This document shows, one piece after another, positions 28,000 to 28,505 of a stretch of 28,505 nucleotides of DNA. Position numbers and translations under genes: made by a program. The DNA lies in contig RXOD01004112.1 of assembly GCA_005223375.1 (NCBI GenBank), positions 1 through 28,505 of the forward strand. Reading direction: 5' to 3'. The stretch comes from Amoebophrya sp. AT5.2 (Eukaryota > Sar > Dinophyceae > Syndiniales > Amoebophryaceae). The notes below the pieces were generated by a model. The model saw only the letters and a program-made list of their open reading frames with translations. It was not told where the DNA came from and made no database searches. Within the stretch, counting starts at the first letter, position 1. Every line of letters starts with the position of its first letter.

Positions 28000-28505
28000 T
28001 TTGTATGTGTGCTTGTTGCAGAGCAAGAAGCGAGATGCGGGCCGGAAAAAAAGTGGATCCGACAGGAAACCAGAAGGGTGTCGTTAGTACTCCTTAAAAT
28101 CCTTCAATCATTGATTTGGGTACTGCTTGTAAGCAGATGCCAGTCAAGAGTTCTCGGCGTCGGCGTCGAAACGACTTCGGTGGTACAGAGGTGACGGGCT
28201 TGCCAACGGAAAAACCGTCGAGTTTGTTACATGTTTTTTTTTAGATGCTCATTTGATCTCTACTTCAGAAATTTTGGCTGGCGAGAACACGATGCCATGG
28301 CGGATCACTTCTCCTCCTCGTAGTAGTGGCCATTTTTGCCTTCGCGCAGAATTCATCGATCTCATGAAGGGTAATCGCTAACGCTATTACATTGAGATTA
28401 AAGAATTGGCGCATGGCCTGGATAAAAGGCGCATCTCTTGGATAAAAAAAAGGCGCAGCGATGAGTGTTTTTTTTTTTGAGTGGGGGGGGGCGACAGTTT
28501 AAAAA
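28000..28505. other. Noncoding right flank with short tandem repeat
   Basis: No supported gene beyond a possible last exon of the preceding gene (28022-28087). It contains the 15-mer TTGATTTGGGTACTG at 28111-28125 (also at 10351-10365), CTACTTC at 28260, a GGCGCAT tandem at 28408-28457 and homopolymer T, G and A runs at the end. Confidence 0.5.
28408..28457 (+). repeat. Tandem repeat, GGCGCAT-N5-TGGATAAAA unit
   Basis: Copy 1 is 28408-28427, copy 2 is 28428-28451 with a longer A-run, and copy 3 is partial from 28452. The junction sequence ATAAAAGGCGCATC occurs once more, exactly, at 8225-8238. Confidence 0.65.

Noticed and set aside
1..28505. Bacterial features such as operons, CRISPR arrays or Shine-Dalgarno sites
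   Set aside because: Spliced eukaryotic genes throughout; no repeat-spacer arrays or tightly packed operon spacing are present.

Overview
The window looks like nuclear DNA of a protist with a compact genome. Eleven supportable protein genes all lie on the + strand, and together they code for roughly half of the 28.5 kb. Nine are split by short introns. Three families are recognisable with confidence and are clearly eukaryotic: a 20S proteasome alpha-1 subunit, an ADF/cofilin and a CLC chloride transporter with CBS domains. TAA, TAG and TGA all act as stops, so the code is standard. Co-oriented genes, short introns with an odd 5' splice site, one probable GC-AG intron and a frequent CAAG-ATG start context fit a dinoflagellate-type alveolate. 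A compact member such as the parasite Amoebophrya (Syndiniales), from which inverted-repeat introner elements are known, would fit best. This placement is inference from architecture, not from a database match.

Layout, left to right. 1002-3725: single-exon ankyrin protein with an NPF-rich middle and two RVxF motifs. 5163-6270: unrecognised two-exon gene. 7181-8147: unrecognised two-exon gene with a Cys/His cluster. 8320-8844: weak orphan ORF. 9003-9864: three-exon gene with WW-like segments. 10883-11989: TPR co-chaperone-like protein. 12592-13803: four-exon ankyrin protein. 14449-16806: second TPR protein, interrupted by an element with inverted-repeat ends. 17774-18894: PSMA1. 19862-20843: ADF/cofilin in five exons. 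22130-26541: CLC transporter of about 1,421 residues. 27136-27999: C-terminally membrane-anchored protein, possibly macrodomain-like.

The genes do not form one pathway. Two TPR proteins and a proteasome subunit relate to protein quality control; cofilin acts on actin; the CLC protein handles chloride and protons, probably in an internal membrane. Shared orientation more likely reflects a unidirectional gene array than functional grouping.

The most interesting signal is in the intron of the 14449-16806 gene. It holds a 305-bp element (15674-15978) with perfect 12-bp terminal inverted repeats, extendable imperfectly to about 26 nt, and a nested 30-nt inverted repeat. Removing the element through a GC-AG intron (15667-15984) restores a normal TPR helix. 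Eleven-base matches to its termini recur near and inside the cofilin gene, and the core heptamer CTACTTC/GAAGTAG is far commoner in noncoding DNA than chance predicts. This looks like an intron-making (introner-like) or MITE-like family.
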